Part shown: in pieces, positions 51,696 to 62,125 of the stretch
Numbering within the stretch: position 1 is the stretch's first letter
Layout: every line of letters begins with the position of its first letter
Source of the DNA: Deinococcus aquiradiocola
Lineage (GTDB): Bacteria; Deinococcota; Deinococci; Deinococcales; Deinococcaceae
Direction: 5' to 3'
Assembly (NCBI RefSeq): GCF_014646915.1
Contig: NZ_BMOE01000001.1
Span: 772,568 to 836,567 of the forward strand
DNA length: 64,000 nt
The notes under the pieces: generated by a model
What the model saw: the letters and a program-made list of their open reading frames with translations, nothing else
What the model was told of the DNA's origin: nothing
The model's database searches: none
Translations under genes and position numbers: made by a program

Positions 51696-53201
51696 TCAGG
51701 GTTTGCGGGCGATCCAGGCGGCCAGGAACGGCAGCTTGGCGTTCAGGCGCTCCCCGAAGGCGCCCCAGTACCGGCGGGACCAGCCCTCGACGACGCGCTG
51801 CTGGCCGCGCGCGACGGCCATGGCGCCCTCGGGCACGTCGGCGGTGACGGTGCTGCCTGCCGCGACGAAGGCCGCGTCGCCCAGCGTGCGCGGCGCGACG
51901 AGGGTGCTGTTGCTGCCCACGAACACGCCCGCACCGATCTCGGTGCGGTGCTTGTTCAGGCCGTCGTAGTTCGCGACGATGGTGCCCGCCCCGATGTTCG
52001 TTTCCGCGCCGATCTCCACGTCACCCAGGTACGCGAGGTGTCCGGCCTTCACGCCCGAGTGCAGGTGCGCGTTCTTGGTCTCCACGAAATTCCCGATGTG
52101 GACGCCCTCTTCGAGGACCGTACCGGGACGCAGGCGCGCGAAGGGGCCGACGTCGCTGCCGCCCGCCACGCGCGCTTCCTGCAGGACGCTGTGCGCGTGC
52201 ACGACGCTGCCGCCCGCCAGGGCGCTGCCCGTCACGACCGCGAATGGGCCCAGCTGCGCGCCGTCCCCGAGGGTGCTGTCCTGCACGACGCTGTACGGGC
52301 CGACCTGCACGCCCTCGCCGAGGGTGGTATGGCCGAGCAGGTGCGCGCCCGCCGCGATCACGCTGTCGCGCCCGATGGTGACGGTGTCGTGAATGACGGT
52401 GTTGGCGGGATCCTGCAGGGTGACGCCGGCGCGCATGTGCGCCTCGTTCACGCGGCGGCGCATGATGGCTTCCAGTTCCGCGAGCTGCACGCGGTCGTTG
52501 GCGCCCATCACCTCGCCGGGGTCGGCGATGCGGAACGCGGCGACGCGCGAGCCGCCCTCGCGGTACAGGGCGAGCAGGTCCGTGATGTAGTACTCGCCCG
52601 CGACGTTGTCGTTCCCGATGCGGGCCGCGAGTTCCGGCGCCTGCGGGTCCATGACGTACACGCCGCTGTTGAATTCCCGCACGCGGCGCTCCTCGGGAGT
52701 GGCGGCCTTTTCTTCCACGATGCGCTGCACGTCACCGTTGTCGGCGCGGATGATGCGGCCGTACCCGGTCGCGTCCGGCAGTTCGCTCGTCAGGACGGTC
52801 AGGGCGTTGCCCTGGGAGCGGTGCGCGTCCAGGAAGGCCTGCAGGGTGGCGTGCGGCAGCATGGGGCTGTCGCCGTACAGCAGCAGCACGTCCGCGCCGC
52901 CCTGGAGCCGCTGTGAGGCGGTCAGGAAGGCGTGCCCGGTCCCGAGCTGCTGTTCCTGTCGCGCGAACTGCACGCCGAGCGGCCGGAGGGTCTCCTCGAC
53001 CTGTTCGGCGCCGTGCCCGGTGACGACCACGATGTCGCGCGCGCCGAGGCCCTGCGCGAGCTTCACGCTCCACGCGACCATCGGGCGGCCCAGCACCGGG
53101 TGCAGCATCTTGGGCAGCGAGGACTTCATGCGGGTGCCCTGTCCCGCCGCGAGGATCACCACGTCCAGCGGACGTGCGGCGGGCGCGTGCGGGGCGCTCA
53201 C
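51696..53201 (-). CDS. glmU: bifunctional UDP-N-acetylglucosamine pyrophosphorylase / glucosamine-1-phosphate acetyltransferase
   Basis: About 501 aa making UDP-GlcNAc for peptidoglycan. The uridyltransferase half starts [25 protein letters not shown] with LYGDSPML; the second half is a left-handed beta helix of hexapeptide repeats ([20 protein letters not shown] onward) with the acetyltransferase [19 protein letters not shown]. Start is a GTG at 53201 overlapping the lgt stop (GTGA), so it is translationally coupled to lgt. A longer open frame upstream is only the lgt shadow. Confidence 0.96.
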   Translation of the reverse strand: MSAPHAPAARPLDVVILAAGQGTRMKSSLPKMLHPVLGRPMVAWSVKLAQGLGARDIVVVTGHGAEQVEETLRPLGVQFARQEQQLGTGHAFLTASQRLQGGADVLLLYGDSPMLPHATLQAFLDAHRSQGNALTVLTSELPDATGYGRIIRADNGDVQRIVEEKAATPEERRVREFNSGVYVMDPQAPELAARIGNDNVAGEYYITDLLALYREGGSRVAAFRIADPGEVMGANDRVQLAELEAIMRRRVNEAHMRAGVTLQDPANTVIHDTVTIGRDSVIAAGAHLLGHTTLGEGVQVGPYSVVQDSTLGDGAQLGPFAVVTGSALAGGSVVHAHSVLQEARVAGGSDVGPFARLRPGTVLEEGVHIGNFVETKNAHLHSGVKAGHLAYLGDVEIGAETNIGAGTIVANYDGLNKHRTEIGAGVFVGSNSTLVAPRTLGDAAFVAAGSTVTADVPEGAMAVARGQQRVVEGWSRRYWGAFGERLNAKLPFLAAWIARKP

Positions 53202-54124
53202 GCCTTCACCGGATCGGTGACTGGGGCCGGTTCCGTCCACGGCTGTTCCGGCTGCCTGCGGATCCGCACGAGCAGCAGGATGGCCACGATCACGAGCGGG
53301 ATGCTGACGAGCTGCGTCTCGGTGAACAGGCCGATGCCGGACTTGTCGAGGCCCTCCGAGAGGTACACCTTCCAGGGGAGCGGGTTGAGGCGGAAGGTCT
53401 CCTCCCACCCGGCGCGCAGCAGGCTGTACCACAGCCAGAACTGCCAGAAGGTCCAGCCGGGGCGGCGGGAACGCAGCCAGGAGAACACCGCGACGCTCAG
53501 GATGATGCCGATGATCACGCCGTACAGCTGCGTGAAGTGCACGGGCGCCGTCATGACCTGCTGACCGGCGATGTTCTGGCAGTACTGCACGAGGTTCAGG
53601 GGCGTGGCGGCGCTGCACATGCTGTCGTGGAAGCCGCGCGCCCAGGCGGGCCAGTGGTACCCGACGGCCCAGCCGGTGACGCGGCCCACGGTGTCCGAGC
53701 CGTTCATGATGTTGCCGATGCGTCCGCCGATGATGCCGAAGCACACGCCCGGCACGAACAGGTCCGCGTACTTGTAGAAGTTGATGCGGTGCCTGCGTGC
53801 CGCCCACACGAGGTACGCCACGCCGAAGATCAGGCCGCCGTGGATGCTGATGCCGCCCTGCCGGATGTTCACGATGTCGTACAGCAGCGGCAGGCCCGAC
53901 TTGCCTGCGAAGAGGTTCCATGACGTCGCCACGAAGAACAGGCGCGCGCCGATCAGGCCCCACAGCACGGCCCACAGGATCATGTCTGAGAAGAGCTGCT
54001 CGTTGAGGCCCCGCTGCCGGGCCATGCGGGTGCCGAGGACCGCGCCGATCACGATGCCGAGGGTGATCAGGACGCCGTACCACGCGATGGTGAAGCTGCC
54101 GATTTGAAGGAAGACTGGATGCAT
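53198..54124 (-). CDS. lgt: prolipoprotein diacylglyceryl transferase
   Basis: A 308-aa membrane enzyme that attaches diacylglycerol to the lipobox Cys of prolipoproteins. It shows the N-terminal [21 protein letters not shown], the active-site loop [19 protein letters not shown] (His), [15 protein letters not shown], and the [17 protein letters not shown] region. TACACT lies 13 nt upstream of the ATG. Products that would depend on it in this window include the DUF2334 and GH26-like lipoproteins. Confidence 0.96.
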   Translation of the reverse strand: MHPVFLQIGSFTIAWYGVLITLGIVIGAVLGTRMARQRGLNEQLFSDMILWAVLWGLIGARLFFVATSWNLFAGKSGLPLLYDIVNIRQGGISIHGGLIFGVAYLVWAARRHRINFYKYADLFVPGVCFGIIGGRIGNIMNGSDTVGRVTGWAVGYHWPAWARGFHDSMCSAATPLNLVQYCQNIAGQQVMTAPVHFTQLYGVIIGIILSVAVFSWLRSRRPGWTFWQFWLWYSLLRAGWEETFRLNPLPWKVYLSEGLDKSGIGLFTETQLVSIPLVIVAILLLVRIRRQPEQPWTEPAPVTDPVKA

Positions 54125-54206
54125 AGGTATCGGCGTCAGTGTACCCCGTCACGCGTGCCTGCCCGGCCGCGTGCGGCGTGCAGTCCGCACGTGGCCGCGG
54201 GGCGGG

Positions 54207-54434
54207 TCAGGGGGTGGGCGGGGTGAGGCGGCGCAGGCGGGACGCGCCGATCACGCCCTTGAGCAGCACGTGGCCGTCCCGCACGAGGACCGGCACGTCC
54301 CAGCCGTACCGGCGTTCGAGGTCCGCGTCGCCCGTGATCTCCACGCGGGTGTACGGCCACCCGGCGGCGTCCAGGGCGGCCTGCGCGTCCTCGCACAGGT
54401 GGCAGCCGTTCCGGGAGTACAGGGTGTCAGGCAC
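54207..54434 (-). CDS. glutaredoxin-like thioredoxin-fold protein
   Basis: A 75-aa protein of the glutaredoxin/DUF836 type: [29 protein letters not shown] with a CHLC redox motif at residues 11-14 and the cis-Pro in [10 protein letters not shown]. It probably reduces disulfides or mixed thiols (bacillithiol in this organism). It overlaps the DUF456 gene by 8 nt and is read after it. Confidence 0.88.
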   Translation of the reverse strand: MPDTLYSRNGCHLCEDAQAALDAAGWPYTRVEITGDADLERRYGWDVPVLVRDGHVLLKGVIGASRLRRLTPPTP

Positions 54435-54930
54435 GCAGGATGCTCCCGGCCGGGTCCCACAGGCGCCACAGTTCGAAGAGGCCGATCAGGAGGTGCAGCA
54501 CGAATTTCGCGGCGATGCCGGTCAGCAGGCCGATCAATGTGCCCCACGCGGCCCGCAGCGCCTCCATGAACGGTTTGCGGACCCACACGAGTTCCGCGAG
54601 GAGCGCGCCCGCCAGCGGCCCGAGGATCAGGCCGAAGGGAATGAAGATGCCGACCAGCCCGCCGATCAGGGCGCCCCAGCCCGCCTGGCGGCTCCCGCCG
54701 TAGCGGCGCGCGCCCCACGCGGACGCGAAGTTGTCAATGAGCGAGATGGCGACCGTCAGGGCCGCGAAGCTCAGCAGGAACGGCAGGTCCGGCCACGGCT
54801 GGAAGCCGTCCATCAGGGTGGCGACCACCGATCCCGCGAAGATGATGAGGGTGGCGGGCAGCACCGGCACGAAGGTGCCGACCATGCCCACCAGCCAGCA
54901 GACCAGGAAGACGAGGAAGGGCCAGGACAT
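54427..54930 (-). CDS. DUF456-family membrane protein
   Basis: A 167-aa protein with four to five hydrophobic helices and the DUF456 pattern: [32 protein letters not shown] start ([17 protein letters not shown]), [30 protein letters not shown], and [16 protein letters not shown]. Function unknown. Start at ATG 54930, set by TACGCT 6 nt upstream; it heads a two-gene operon with the glutaredoxin-like gene. Confidence 0.85.
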   Translation of the reverse strand: MSWPFLVFLVCWLVGMVGTFVPVLPATLIIFAGSVVATLMDGFQPWPDLPFLLSFAALTVAISLIDNFASAWGARRYGGSRQAGWGALIGGLVGIFIPFGLILGPLAGALLAELVWVRKPFMEALRAAWGTLIGLLTGIAAKFVLHLLIGLFELWRLWDPAGSILRA

Positions 54931-54936
54931 GAGGTC

Positions 54937-54942
54937 AGCGTA
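54937..54942 (-). promoter_or_regulatory. -10 box TACGCT, leaderless, for the DUF456 gene
   Basis: Minus-strand TACGCT with a 6-nt spacer to ATG 54930. Confidence 0.65.
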
Positions 54943-54994
54943 AGGCATGCGGGCCGGGACGCGTGCACCCTCCGGGCTGGTCATGCGGTGCGGG

Positions 54995-55516
54995 TCAGGG
55001 GCGGTCGTCCAGCAGGAGCTGCATGAATGCGAGGTCCAGCCAGCGGCCGAACTTGCGGCCCACCTGCCGGAAATGCGCGACCTGCTCGAAGCCGAGCGAG
55101 ACGTGCAGCGCGATGCTGGCGGCGTTGCTGGCGTCCACGCCGCCCACCAGCACGTGCAGGCCCGCGTCCCGCGCGTGCGTGATCACGGGCTGCATCAGGG
55201 CGCGCCCGAGGCCCTGGCGGTGCGCGGTGGCGCTCACGTACACGCTGTGCTCGGCGGTGTGCGCGTACCCGGGTTTCGTGCGGAACGCGCCGTACGTGGA
55301 CCAGCCGAGGACCGTGCCGCCGCGCTCCGCGACGAAGACGGGGTGTCCGTGCGCGGCCTTGTCGTCCCACCACGCGAGGCGCGACGCGAGCGTGACGGGT
55401 TCGAGGTCGTAGCTCGCGGTGGTGTGCAGGACCGCCTCGTTGTAGATGTCGAGGATGGCGGGCACGTCGCCTCGCGTGGCGGGGCGCACGGCGGTCAGGG
55501 GGCCTGGCAGCGTCAT
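54995..55516 (-). CDS. GNAT N-acetyltransferase, phosphinothricin acetyltransferase-like
   Basis: A 173-aa acetyltransferase. The opening [34 protein letters not shown] is typical of the PAT/YncA-like subgroup, with the acetyl-CoA loop [17 protein letters not shown] and the closing [30 protein letters not shown]. These proteins acetylate methionine sulfoximine/sulfone or similar amines. Start at ATG 55516; TATACC lies 6 nt upstream. Confidence 0.9.
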   Translation of the reverse strand: MTLPGPLTAVRPATRGDVPAILDIYNEAVLHTTASYDLEPVTLASRLAWWDDKAAHGHPVFVAERGGTVLGWSTYGAFRTKPGYAHTAEHSVYVSATAHRQGLGRALMQPVITHARDAGLHVLVGGVDASNAASIALHVSLGFEQVAHFRQVGRKFGRWLDLAFMQLLLDDRP

Positions 55517-55668
55517 GCTTCCGGTATATCCGGCCGGGCGTGGGCTGGCAAGGGCCGCCGCGCCCTGCGGCACACGCGCAGGACCGCCTGCCGGGGCGTG
55601 CGCGGGCGACCGAGGTGGTCCGGCCCGACCGGGGGCCCCGCACCTAACGCCCGTTCGGTTCGGGGCGC

Positions 55669-55674
55669 TAGACT
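55669..55674 (+). promoter_or_regulatory. -10 box TAGACT, leaderless, for the thiolase gene
   Basis: TAGACT with a 6-nt spacer to ATG 55681. Confidence 0.75.
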
Positions 55675-55680
55675 GCCCGC

Positions 55681-56859
55681 ATGTCCAACGCAGTGATCGT
55701 GGCGGCGTCCCGCACGCCCGTCGGCCGGTTCCTCGGCGCCCTGGAGTCCGTGAGTGCCGTGCAGCTCGGCACCGTCACCCTCCACGAAACCCTCTCCCGC
55801 AGCGGCCTCTCCCCCGACCTCGTCGAGGAAGTCATCATGGGGCAGGTCGTGCAGGCCGGCAGCGGCCAGAACCCCGCTCGGCAGGCCGCCATCCACGCGG
55901 GCGTCCCCAGCGCCGCCGGGGCGCTCACCATCAACAAGGTGTGCGGCAGCGGCCTGAAAGCCGTCATCCTCGCCGCGCAGAGCATCCGCGCGGGCGACCA
56001 GAGCGCCGTCCTCGCGGGCGGCATGGAAAGCATGAGCGGCAGCCCCTACCTGCTGCCCGGCGCGCGCCAGGGGTACCGCATGGGGCACCAGACGGCCCTC
56101 GACGCGAACACCCAGGACGGCCTGTGGTGCAGCATCGGGCAGGAAGGCATGGGCATGACCGGCGAACGCGTCGCGGACCACTACGGCATCAGCCGCGCCG
56201 AACAGGACGCCTACGCCCTCGCCAGCCAGCAGAAGGCCGTCGCCGCCATGCAGGCGGGCCGCTTCACGGACGAGATCGTGCCCGTCACCGTCCACGGCCG
56301 CAAGGGCGACACCGTCGTCAGCACCGACGAAGGCCCCCGCCCCGAAACGACCGCCGAAAGCCTCGCACGGCTCCGGCCCGCCTTCAGGGCGGACGGCACC
56401 GTCACCGCCGGGAACGCGCCCGGCCTGAACGACGGCGCGGCCAGCCTGATGGTCACGTCCCGCGAACTCGCGCAGGCGCACGGCCTGCCCGTCCTCGCCG
56501 AGATCCTCGGATACGCCACCGGCGGCCTCGACCCCGAGTGGGTCATGATGACGCCCGTCCCCGCCACCCGCACCCTCCTGCAGAAGCTCGGCTGGCAGGC
56601 GAGCGACGTGGACCTCTGGGAACTCAACGAGGCGTTCAGCGTCCAGAGCCTCGCCGTGACCCGCGAACTGAACCTCGACCCGGACCGCGTCAACGTCCAC
56701 GGCGGCGCCGTCGCCCTCGGTCACCCCATCGGCGCCTCGGGCGCACGCATCCTCGTGACGCTCCTCCATGCCCTGCGCCAGCACGACCGCGAAACCGGCG
56801 TCGCCACCCTCTGCATGGGTGGCGGCAACGGTCTCGCCCTCGCCGTCAGACGCGTATGA
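55681..56859 (+). CDS. acetyl-CoA acetyltransferase (thiolase)
   Basis: A 392-aa thiolase. The acyl-accepting Cys is in [12 protein letters not shown] (about residue 88), the His in [17 protein letters not shown], and the second Cys in [13 protein letters not shown]. Length and sequence fit biosynthetic/degradative acetoacetyl-CoA thiolases. With the 3-hydroxybutyryl-CoA dehydrogenase at 57562 it would provide two consecutive steps of short-chain acyl-CoA metabolism (acetoacetyl-CoA and 3-hydroxybutyryl-CoA). Confidence 0.96.
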   Translation: MSNAVIVAASRTPVGRFLGALESVSAVQLGTVTLHETLSRSGLSPDLVEEVIMGQVVQAGSGQNPARQAAIHAGVPSAAGALTINKVCGSGLKAVILAAQSIRAGDQSAVLAGGMESMSGSPYLLPGARQGYRMGHQTALDANTQDGLWCSIGQEGMGMTGERVADHYGISRAEQDAYALASQQKAVAAMQAGRFTDEIVPVTVHGRKGDTVVSTDEGPRPETTAESLARLRPAFRADGTVTAGNAPGLNDGAASLMVTSRELAQAHGLPVLAEILGYATGGLDPEWVMMTPVPATRTLLQKLGWQASDVDLWELNEAFSVQSLAVTRELNLDPDRVNVHGGAVALGHPIGASGARILVTLLHALRQHDRETGVATLCMGGGNGLALAVRRV

Positions 56860-56908
56860 GCACACGCGCACCCGGTCAGGCAGGCGCAATCCGGCACGCG
56901 GAAGCGGG

Positions 56909-56914
56909 TAAGCT
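56909..56914 (+). promoter_or_regulatory. -10 box TAAGCT, leaderless, for the YciI gene
   Basis: TAAGCT with a 6-nt spacer to ATG 56921. Confidence 0.6.
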
Positions 56915-56920
56915 GAACGC

Positions 56921-57235
56921 ATGACCGCCCCCACCCTGTTCATCGTGACCAGCAGCTACCTGAAACCCAAGACCGAGATCGCCGAAGTCACCCCGCAGCA
57001 CCGCGAGTGGCTCGACCAGCACTACCGCTCCGGGCTGTTCATCGTGTCGGGCCGCATGGTCAGCGGGCAGGGCGGCGTGATCCTGGCCCGCGCCGAAACG
57101 CAGGCGGAACTCGAAGCGGTGTTCGCCGAGGACCCCTTCGTGCAGCAGGGCTGCTCCGAGTACAGCTACGTCGCCTTCACGCCCGTCAAACGCGGCGCGG
57201 CCCTCCACATCGAAGGCATCCCGCTGGTGGAGTGA
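56921..57235 (+). CDS. YciI-family protein
   Basis: A 104-aa dimeric alpha-beta protein of the YCII family: QHREWLDQHYRSGLFIVSGRMVSGQGGVILARAETQAELEAVFAEDPFVQQG. The His-Asp-like pair used by some members is not clear (H in PQHREW is present). Members include small dehydrochlorinases, but most have no known reaction. Confidence 0.88.
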   Translation: MTAPTLFIVTSSYLKPKTEIAEVTPQHREWLDQHYRSGLFIVSGRMVSGQGGVILARAETQAELEAVFAEDPFVQQGCSEYSYVAFTPVKRGAALHIEGIPLVE

Positions 57236-57340
57236 ACGGCAGACAGGGCCACCGACTTCACGCCCGGACCGCTCCGTCTGACGGTGAAGAGGGGTCCATT
57301 TCCGTCCGCTGAAGAGGACCGGGATGCCAGTTGACTCAAC

Positions 57341-57561
57341 GTGGTCGCCAGGATCGACCTGCCCGGGCAGGCATGGGTGCAGGCCGCCGGGCTGTTCGTC
57401 ATGACGTCCGAACTGGCGCACTTCCGTGACGAACTGCTGTACATCGGGACCAGTCAGTCGTCTCTTCCTCAGGCGATTCAGGACATCAACCTCATCCTCC
57501 ATCGTGTCCCGGTGAAGGGTGATCCAGGCCAGGAGATCAAGGCCAGTAAAGGAGCGTTCAT

Positions 57562-57577
<16 letters not shown>
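57341..57577 (+). pseudogene. possible gene remnant (78 codons), low confidence
   Basis: In the 326-nt stretch between the YciI gene and the hydroxybutyryl-CoA dehydrogenase an open frame from GTG 57341 reads like protein at first (IDLPGQAWVQAAGLFVMTSELAHFRDELLYIGTS) and then loses character, finally overlapping the next gene's start. The stretch is lower in GC than its surroundings and has no leaderless promoter. It may be the decayed middle of a small immunity/WapI-type protein gene, or chance. I cannot name the family. Confidence 0.25.
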
Positions 57578-58401
<824 letters not shown>

Positions 58402-58468
58402 CGGAGCGCGGGGGCCGTTCCGGGCGCGCTCACGTCCCCCCGGTCACACACAGGGCAGTGATGCGCGG

Positions 58469-58502
58469 ACGACCGGCAGATTCCATGTGGATGGCCGGTC
58501 GT
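58469..58502 (+). terminator. Hairpin after the dehydrogenase gene
   Basis: ACGACCGGC pairs perfectly with GCCGGTCGT; the intervening 16 nt can extend the stem (ATTCCA with TGGAT). No U-run. It overlaps the region just before the DinB gene's -10 box. Confidence 0.5.
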
Positions 58503-58508
58503 TCCCCG

Positions 58509-58514
58509 TATGCT
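58509..58514 (+). promoter_or_regulatory. -10 box TATGCT for the DinB gene
   Basis: TATGCT with a 9-nt spacer to GTG 58524. Confidence 0.55.
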
Positions 58515-58523
58515 GGGGGCATC

Positions 58524-59060
58524 GTGAGTGACCCGGATCGCCTGTACCGCATCCTGCCGCAGCCGCCGTTCACGCCTCAGATCGGGGCGCTGGTCGAGAT
58601 GATGAACTACGCGCGCAGCACGACGCTGCAGGCGGTGCACGACCTGAGCGTGAACGAGCTGGACGCGGTGCCGCCCGGATTCTCGAACAGCATCGGGATG
58701 CTGCTGGCGCACGTGGCGGCGACGGACCGCCTGTACCAGACGGCGAGTTTTGAGGGCGTGGACCCGTACGAGACGGAAGCGTACGCGCCGTTCGTGGGCG
58801 CCATGTCGTTCGGGAAGGACGGGGAGCGCGTGCAGGGCCGGACGCTGGAGGAGCTGCTGGCGCAGCTGGCCGAGGTGCGGGAGGAGACGTTACGGCAGTT
58901 CGCGGCGCGGGACGACGCGTGGCTGCAGGAGGTCATGACGGCGTGGGACGATTTCCGGCCGAACCAGCACTGGGCGTGGTTTCACGTGATGGAGGACGAG
59001 GTCAGTCACCGCGGGCAGATCCGCGTGATCCGCAACGCCCTGCGGGCCGCGCGCGGCTGA
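58524..59060 (+). CDS. DinB-family protein
   Basis: A 178-aa four-helix-bundle protein. The three His expected to bind a metal occur in [27 protein letters not shown] (H) and [20 protein letters not shown] (two H). Deinococcus encodes many such proteins; several are thiol-dependent transferases using bacillithiol, others have unknown roles. Start at GTG 58524 from the promoter position. Confidence 0.87.
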   Translation: MSDPDRLYRILPQPPFTPQIGALVEMMNYARSTTLQAVHDLSVNELDAVPPGFSNSIGMLLAHVAATDRLYQTASFEGVDPYETEAYAPFVGAMSFGKDGERVQGRTLEELLAQLAEVREETLRQFAARDDAWLQEVMTAWDDFRPNQHWAWFHVMEDEVSHRGQIRVIRNALRAARG

Positions 59061-59087
59061 CGCACCGGCCTGCTGACCCGGCGGGGG

Positions 59088-59645
59088 TCAGCGGAGGGCG
59101 CGCGTGAAGCGCCGGTGGTGGCCGTCCGCTTCCAGGCCCGCGTCCGTCCATCCGGCGCGGGCCGTGACGTTCAGGGAGCGGGCGTTACCGGGACGCACGC
59201 GGGCGTACAGGGCGCGGTAACCGGCCTGGCGGGCCACGTCTTCCAGGGCCTGCACGGCGAGCGTCATGAGGCCCGAGTGGCGGGCGCTGAGCCAGTACCC
59301 GATCTCGGCGGCGTCCGTGTCGGCGCTCTTGATGTCGAGCGCGCCGACGGTCCGTCCACACGGGGACTGCAGGGCGAACACGAAGTGCGTGCCGTCCCGC
59401 CATCCGGCCCGCAGCCACGCGAGGAACGCTGCGGCGTCCGCGTCGCTGTACGGCTGGCCGCCGCAGCGTTCGCGGAACAGCCAGTCGTAGATGAGCGGCT
59501 CGTTGCACGCGGCGGTCAGGTCGGCGCGCAATTCCGGGGTGTCCTGCAGGGCGTCGGCGCGCGTGAGGGTGTACACCTTGCCGGAGCGCGGGTGCGTGAG
59601 GGGCAGCGCGAGCGTGCCGGGGAAGGCGGGCGGGACGGCGGTCAC
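59088..59645 (-). CDS. GNAT N-acetyltransferase, RimJ/RimL type
   Basis: A 185-aa acetyltransferase with the opening LTRADALQDTPELRADLTAACNEPLIYDWLF, central GRTVGALDIKSADTDAAEIGYWLSARHSGLMTLAVQAL (acetyl-CoA loop) and the late NARSLNVTARAGW. Substrate unknown; family members acetylate ribosomal protein N-termini or amino compounds. GTG start, TATGCT 6 nt upstream. Confidence 0.88.
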   Translation of the reverse strand: MTAVPPAFPGTLALPLTHPRSGKVYTLTRADALQDTPELRADLTAACNEPLIYDWLFRERCGGQPYSDADAAAFLAWLRAGWRDGTHFVFALQSPCGRTVGALDIKSADTDAAEIGYWLSARHSGLMTLAVQALEDVARQAGYRALYARVRPGNARSLNVTARAGWTDAGLEADGHHRRFTRALR

Positions 59646-59651
59646 CCCCCG

Positions 59652-59657
59652 AGCATA
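59652..59657 (-). promoter_or_regulatory. -10 box TATGCT, leaderless, for the RimJ/RimL-type gene
   Basis: Minus-strand TATGCT with a 6-nt spacer to GTG 59645. Confidence 0.6.
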
Positions 59658-59682
59658 GCGGCCGCCCGCGCCGGATGTCCGG

Positions 59683-60300
59683 TCAGGTGCGGGCAGCGGC
59701 GTGGTACTCGTCGTTCGGCACGAAGCCGAGCGCCGAGGAGATACGGTTCGTCATGTTGAACATGCCGATGACCTGCGTGAGTTCCAGGATCTGCGGGTCG
59801 GTGAGGCCGTGACCTCGCAGCGGGCCGAGGTCCTGCTCGCGCATCGCTTCGGGCGTGCGCGTGAGCTTCTCGGCGAAGTCCAGCATGGCGTGCAGGCGGG
59901 CCGTGAGTGGCGCGTGGCGGTGGTTGACGGCCAGCACGCCTTCCAGGTCCGGGGATTGCCCGTCGGCGCTCAGCAGGCCGCGCAGGGCCGCGCCGTGCGA
60001 CACGGCGCAGTACACGCAGCGGTTGACGTTGCTGACGACCACGGCGATCATCTCGCGCTCCACGGGCGGCAGGAAGCCTTCCTTGTTGAGCAGCAGGTTG
60101 AAGTACGCCCACCACGCGCTGAACTGCGCGGGGTTGAGGGCCTGCGCGCGGAAGACGTTCGGGGTGAAGCCGAGGTTCGCGTGGGCTTTGCCCCACAGCT
60201 TCACGATGTCGGGCGTGACGGCGTCCTCGCCCGGCACGGCGAGGTACGAGATGCGGCGCGGCGTTCCATCGGGGGTGGTCAGACCGTCTGGGGTGCTCAT
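59683..60300 (-). CDS. peroxidase-related (AhpD/carboxymuconolactone decarboxylase-like) protein
   Basis: A 205-aa all-helical protein with the AhpD-type redox centre [16 protein letters not shown]-x2-C-x3-H with an upstream Glu ([15 protein letters not shown]). This identifies the uncharacterised peroxidase-related branch. It probably reduces peroxides using a thiol relay. It overlaps the preceding kinase gene by 4 nt (ATGA), so it is second in that operon. Confidence 0.9.
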   Translation of the reverse strand: MSTPDGLTTPDGTPRRISYLAVPGEDAVTPDIVKLWGKAHANLGFTPNVFRAQALNPAQFSAWWAYFNLLLNKEGFLPPVEREMIAVVVSNVNRCVYCAVSHGAALRGLLSADGQSPDLEGVLAVNHRHAPLTARLHAMLDFAEKLTRTPEAMREQDLGPLRGHGLTDPQILELTQVIGMFNMTNRISSALGFVPNDEYHAAART

Positions 60301-60776
60301 GCCGCAGGATACCCGTCCGGGAGGGCGGTGAGCTGCTCGTCCGGGCCGGGCCGCTCCAGCTGCGTGCGGAACAGCCGGAAGGTTTCCGGTGTGACGGTCA
60401 GGCCGCTCCCGGCGTTGCGGAGCTGCAGTCGCCGCAGGGCCTCGTCGTCCGGGACGTTCAGGGCGTACAGGGACAGCGGCACGCCGAGGCGTGCGGCCCA
60501 GGCGCGCAGCTCGTCGCGGCTGGCCCGCGTCCAGTATCCGTCGTCCAGCACGACGCTCGTGCCGGTCTGCAGGCAGCGCTGCGCGATGTCGCGCACGACG
60601 ACCCGCACGCGCGGCAGGGCGGGGCGGTACACGTGTTCCGGCGGGTCCTGGCCGTGCAGGGTGACCATGATGTCGTCGCTGTTCAGGTGCAGGGCGGGGA
60701 CGGTGAGGGCGAGGTGGCGGGCGAGGGTGGTCTTGCCGGACGCGATGAAGCCGTGAACGGCGTGGATGGCCGTCAT
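60297..60776 (-). CDS. P-loop kinase, zeta-toxin/AAA-like
   Basis: A 159-aa P-loop protein: Walker [16 protein letters not shown], a substrate Asp in [13 protein letters not shown], and a Walker-B-like [11 protein letters not shown]. Small kinases of this form phosphorylate nucleosides, sugars, antibiotics or UDP-sugars; no antitoxin gene is beside it, so a toxin role is not supported. Start at ATG 60776 with GGGAGG upstream. First gene of a two-gene operon. Confidence 0.8.
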   Translation of the reverse strand: MTAIHAVHGFIASGKTTLARHLALTVPALHLNSDDIMVTLHGQDPPEHVYRPALPRVRVVVRDIAQRCLQTGTSVVLDDGYWTRASRDELRAWAARLGVPLSLYALNVPDDEALRRLQLRNAGSGLTVTPETFRLFRTQLERPGPDEQLTALPDGYPAA

Positions 60777-60907
60777 GACGCCTCCCTGAAACGAAGTCGG
60801 GCGGGAGAGCGGAAGTGTACCTTCCGCCCTCCCGCCGCGCGTGTGGGGCTCGTCTGCGTTCCGTCCGGATCGAACCCGCACACTGCGGGGTCCGACCGGC
60901 ATCCGGG

Positions 60908-61321
60908 TCAGTGCTTCTTGAGGTCGACGTGCTGGCCTTTGCTGCCGCTGGCCTTGCTCTGGTCGAGGAGGCGGTCGGCGATCTCGCCGAGGCGCGGCGC
61001 GATGACGCGTTCCTGCAGCACCTTGAAGCCGAGCGTGGCGACGGTCGCGAGGATCGCGCCGCCGACGCTGCCGCCGCCGTTCTTGCTCTGGGCTTTCATG
61101 AGGGCCTTCTGGTCCTTCTTGGTGCTGGCGGCGTCCACGTACACGCGGCGCGTGCGGCGGAAGTTGCGGCCCACCAGCACGCCGAGGGCGAGGCCGACGC
61201 CGGTCGCGCCGCCAAGCATCTTGAGGGGTTCCTTCTGCATCTTGAGCTGCATGTTCGCCTGCTCGGAGAGGGCGTCGATGCTGCTCTTGAGGCGGGCGCG
61301 GGCTTCATCGCGGTCGGTCAT
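60908..61321 (-). CDS. hypothetical membrane-associated protein paired with a holin-family gene
   Basis: A 137-aa protein: a charged amphipathic N-terminal helix ([26 protein letters not shown]), a Gly-rich hydrophobic stretch ([17 protein letters not shown]), a basic turn, and a second hydrophobic segment ([20 protein letters not shown]). No family assigned, though it recalls DUF3618-type proteins that pair with DUF1469 holin-like proteins. Its ATG overlaps the upstream stop by 1 nt. Confidence 0.75.
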   Translation of the reverse strand: MTDRDEARARLKSSIDALSEQANMQLKMQKEPLKMLGGATGVGLALGVLVGRNFRRTRRVYVDAASTKKDQKALMKAQSKNGGGSVGGAILATVATLGFKVLQERVIAPRLGEIADRLLDQSKASGSKGQHVDLKKH

Positions 61322-61998
61322 CAGTAGCCTTCCTTCTTCATGTCTTCGGCGTAGGTGGGCCGGGTGCTGACCGGGATGCCTTCGCGTTCCGGCTCGTCGC
61401 TGGGTTTGCCGTGCGTCGAGGTGGACTGGGGCGCGCCGTGCCCGTGCGTGCCGCCGGTGCTGCTGGTGGCGGGGCGCGCGGCGGGCGTGACGGGGTGGCC
61501 GCCGGTGGTGTGGCCGGCGCTGTCGTGGCCGCTGCCGGTCCGGCTGGTGCTGGCGTACCCGGTGCTCGTATGGCCGGCGTCCGTGTGGCTGCCGGTCGCG
61601 GCCTTGGCGTTGCCGGTGTAGCCGTACTTCAGGTCGTCCTTCTCGATGTCGCTCATGGGGCGGTTGGGGCCGCTGCTGTCGGGCACGTCACCGCCGAGCT
61701 TCTTGAGCGCCATGAAGATCAGGGCGCCCGTCACGATCAGGCTGAAGAGGCCCAGCAGCAGCGACGCGGACCACGGCGCGAGCCCCAGCCGGATCAGGCC
61801 GAAGTACACGAACAGGATCAGGAAGATGAGGGCGAGCGTGAGCGGCACGAGCGAGCCGAGCAGCAGCACCACCCCGAGTCCCTTGGCCTTGGCGATGTCG
61901 CCGACCCGCCGCGTGACGGCGTTGATCTCACTTTTGACGAGCGTGACGCCCGCGTCGAAGACGTCTACCAGAGCGCCACCAATACTTTTGTGTTCCAT
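61321..61998 (-). CDS. phage holin-family (DUF1469) membrane protein with Ser/Thr/Gly/His-rich tail
   Basis: A 225-aa protein. Residues 1-110 match the putative actinobacterial holin-X/DUF1469 family ([22 protein letters not shown], then two membrane helices [20 protein letters not shown] and [21 protein letters not shown]). Residues 120-200 are low-complexity, rich in Ser, Thr, Gly and His. Despite the name these are chromosomal membrane proteins not tied to lysis. GGAGGA precedes the ATG. Coupled to the following gene. Confidence 0.87.
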   Translation of the reverse strand: MEHKSIGGALVDVFDAGVTLVKSEINAVTRRVGDIAKAKGLGVVLLLGSLVPLTLALIFLILFVYFGLIRLGLAPWSASLLLGLFSLIVTGALIFMALKKLGGDVPDSSGPNRPMSDIEKDDLKYGYTGNAKAATGSHTDAGHTSTGYASTSRTGSGHDSAGHTTGGHPVTPAARPATSSTGGTHGHGAPQSTSTHGKPSDEPEREGIPVSTRPTYAEDMKKEGY

Positions 61999-62125
61999 CC
62001 AGTCCTCCAGTGCGCCCCAGCGTCATGCGCCTGCATTCACAGTTCACTCTGTCCGGCGCGGTTCGTGCGGCCGGGCAGGGAGTGCCGATCGCGACTTCAC
62101 AATCGACTCCAGCATAATGGACGGC

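Noticed and set aside
51696..54152. 818-codon continuous frame apparently fusing an unknown domain to GlmU
   Set aside because: The first 300 codons are the out-of-frame shadow of lgt; GlmU begins at GTG 53201 overlapping the lgt stop.
60297..60776. Zeta toxin of a toxin-antitoxin pair
   Set aside because: The P-loop kinase has no antitoxin partner; its coupled neighbour is an AhpD-like protein.
61321..61998. Prophage signal from the holin-like gene
   Set aside because: No phage structural, integrase or lysis gene nearby; DUF1469 proteins are common chromosomal membrane proteins.
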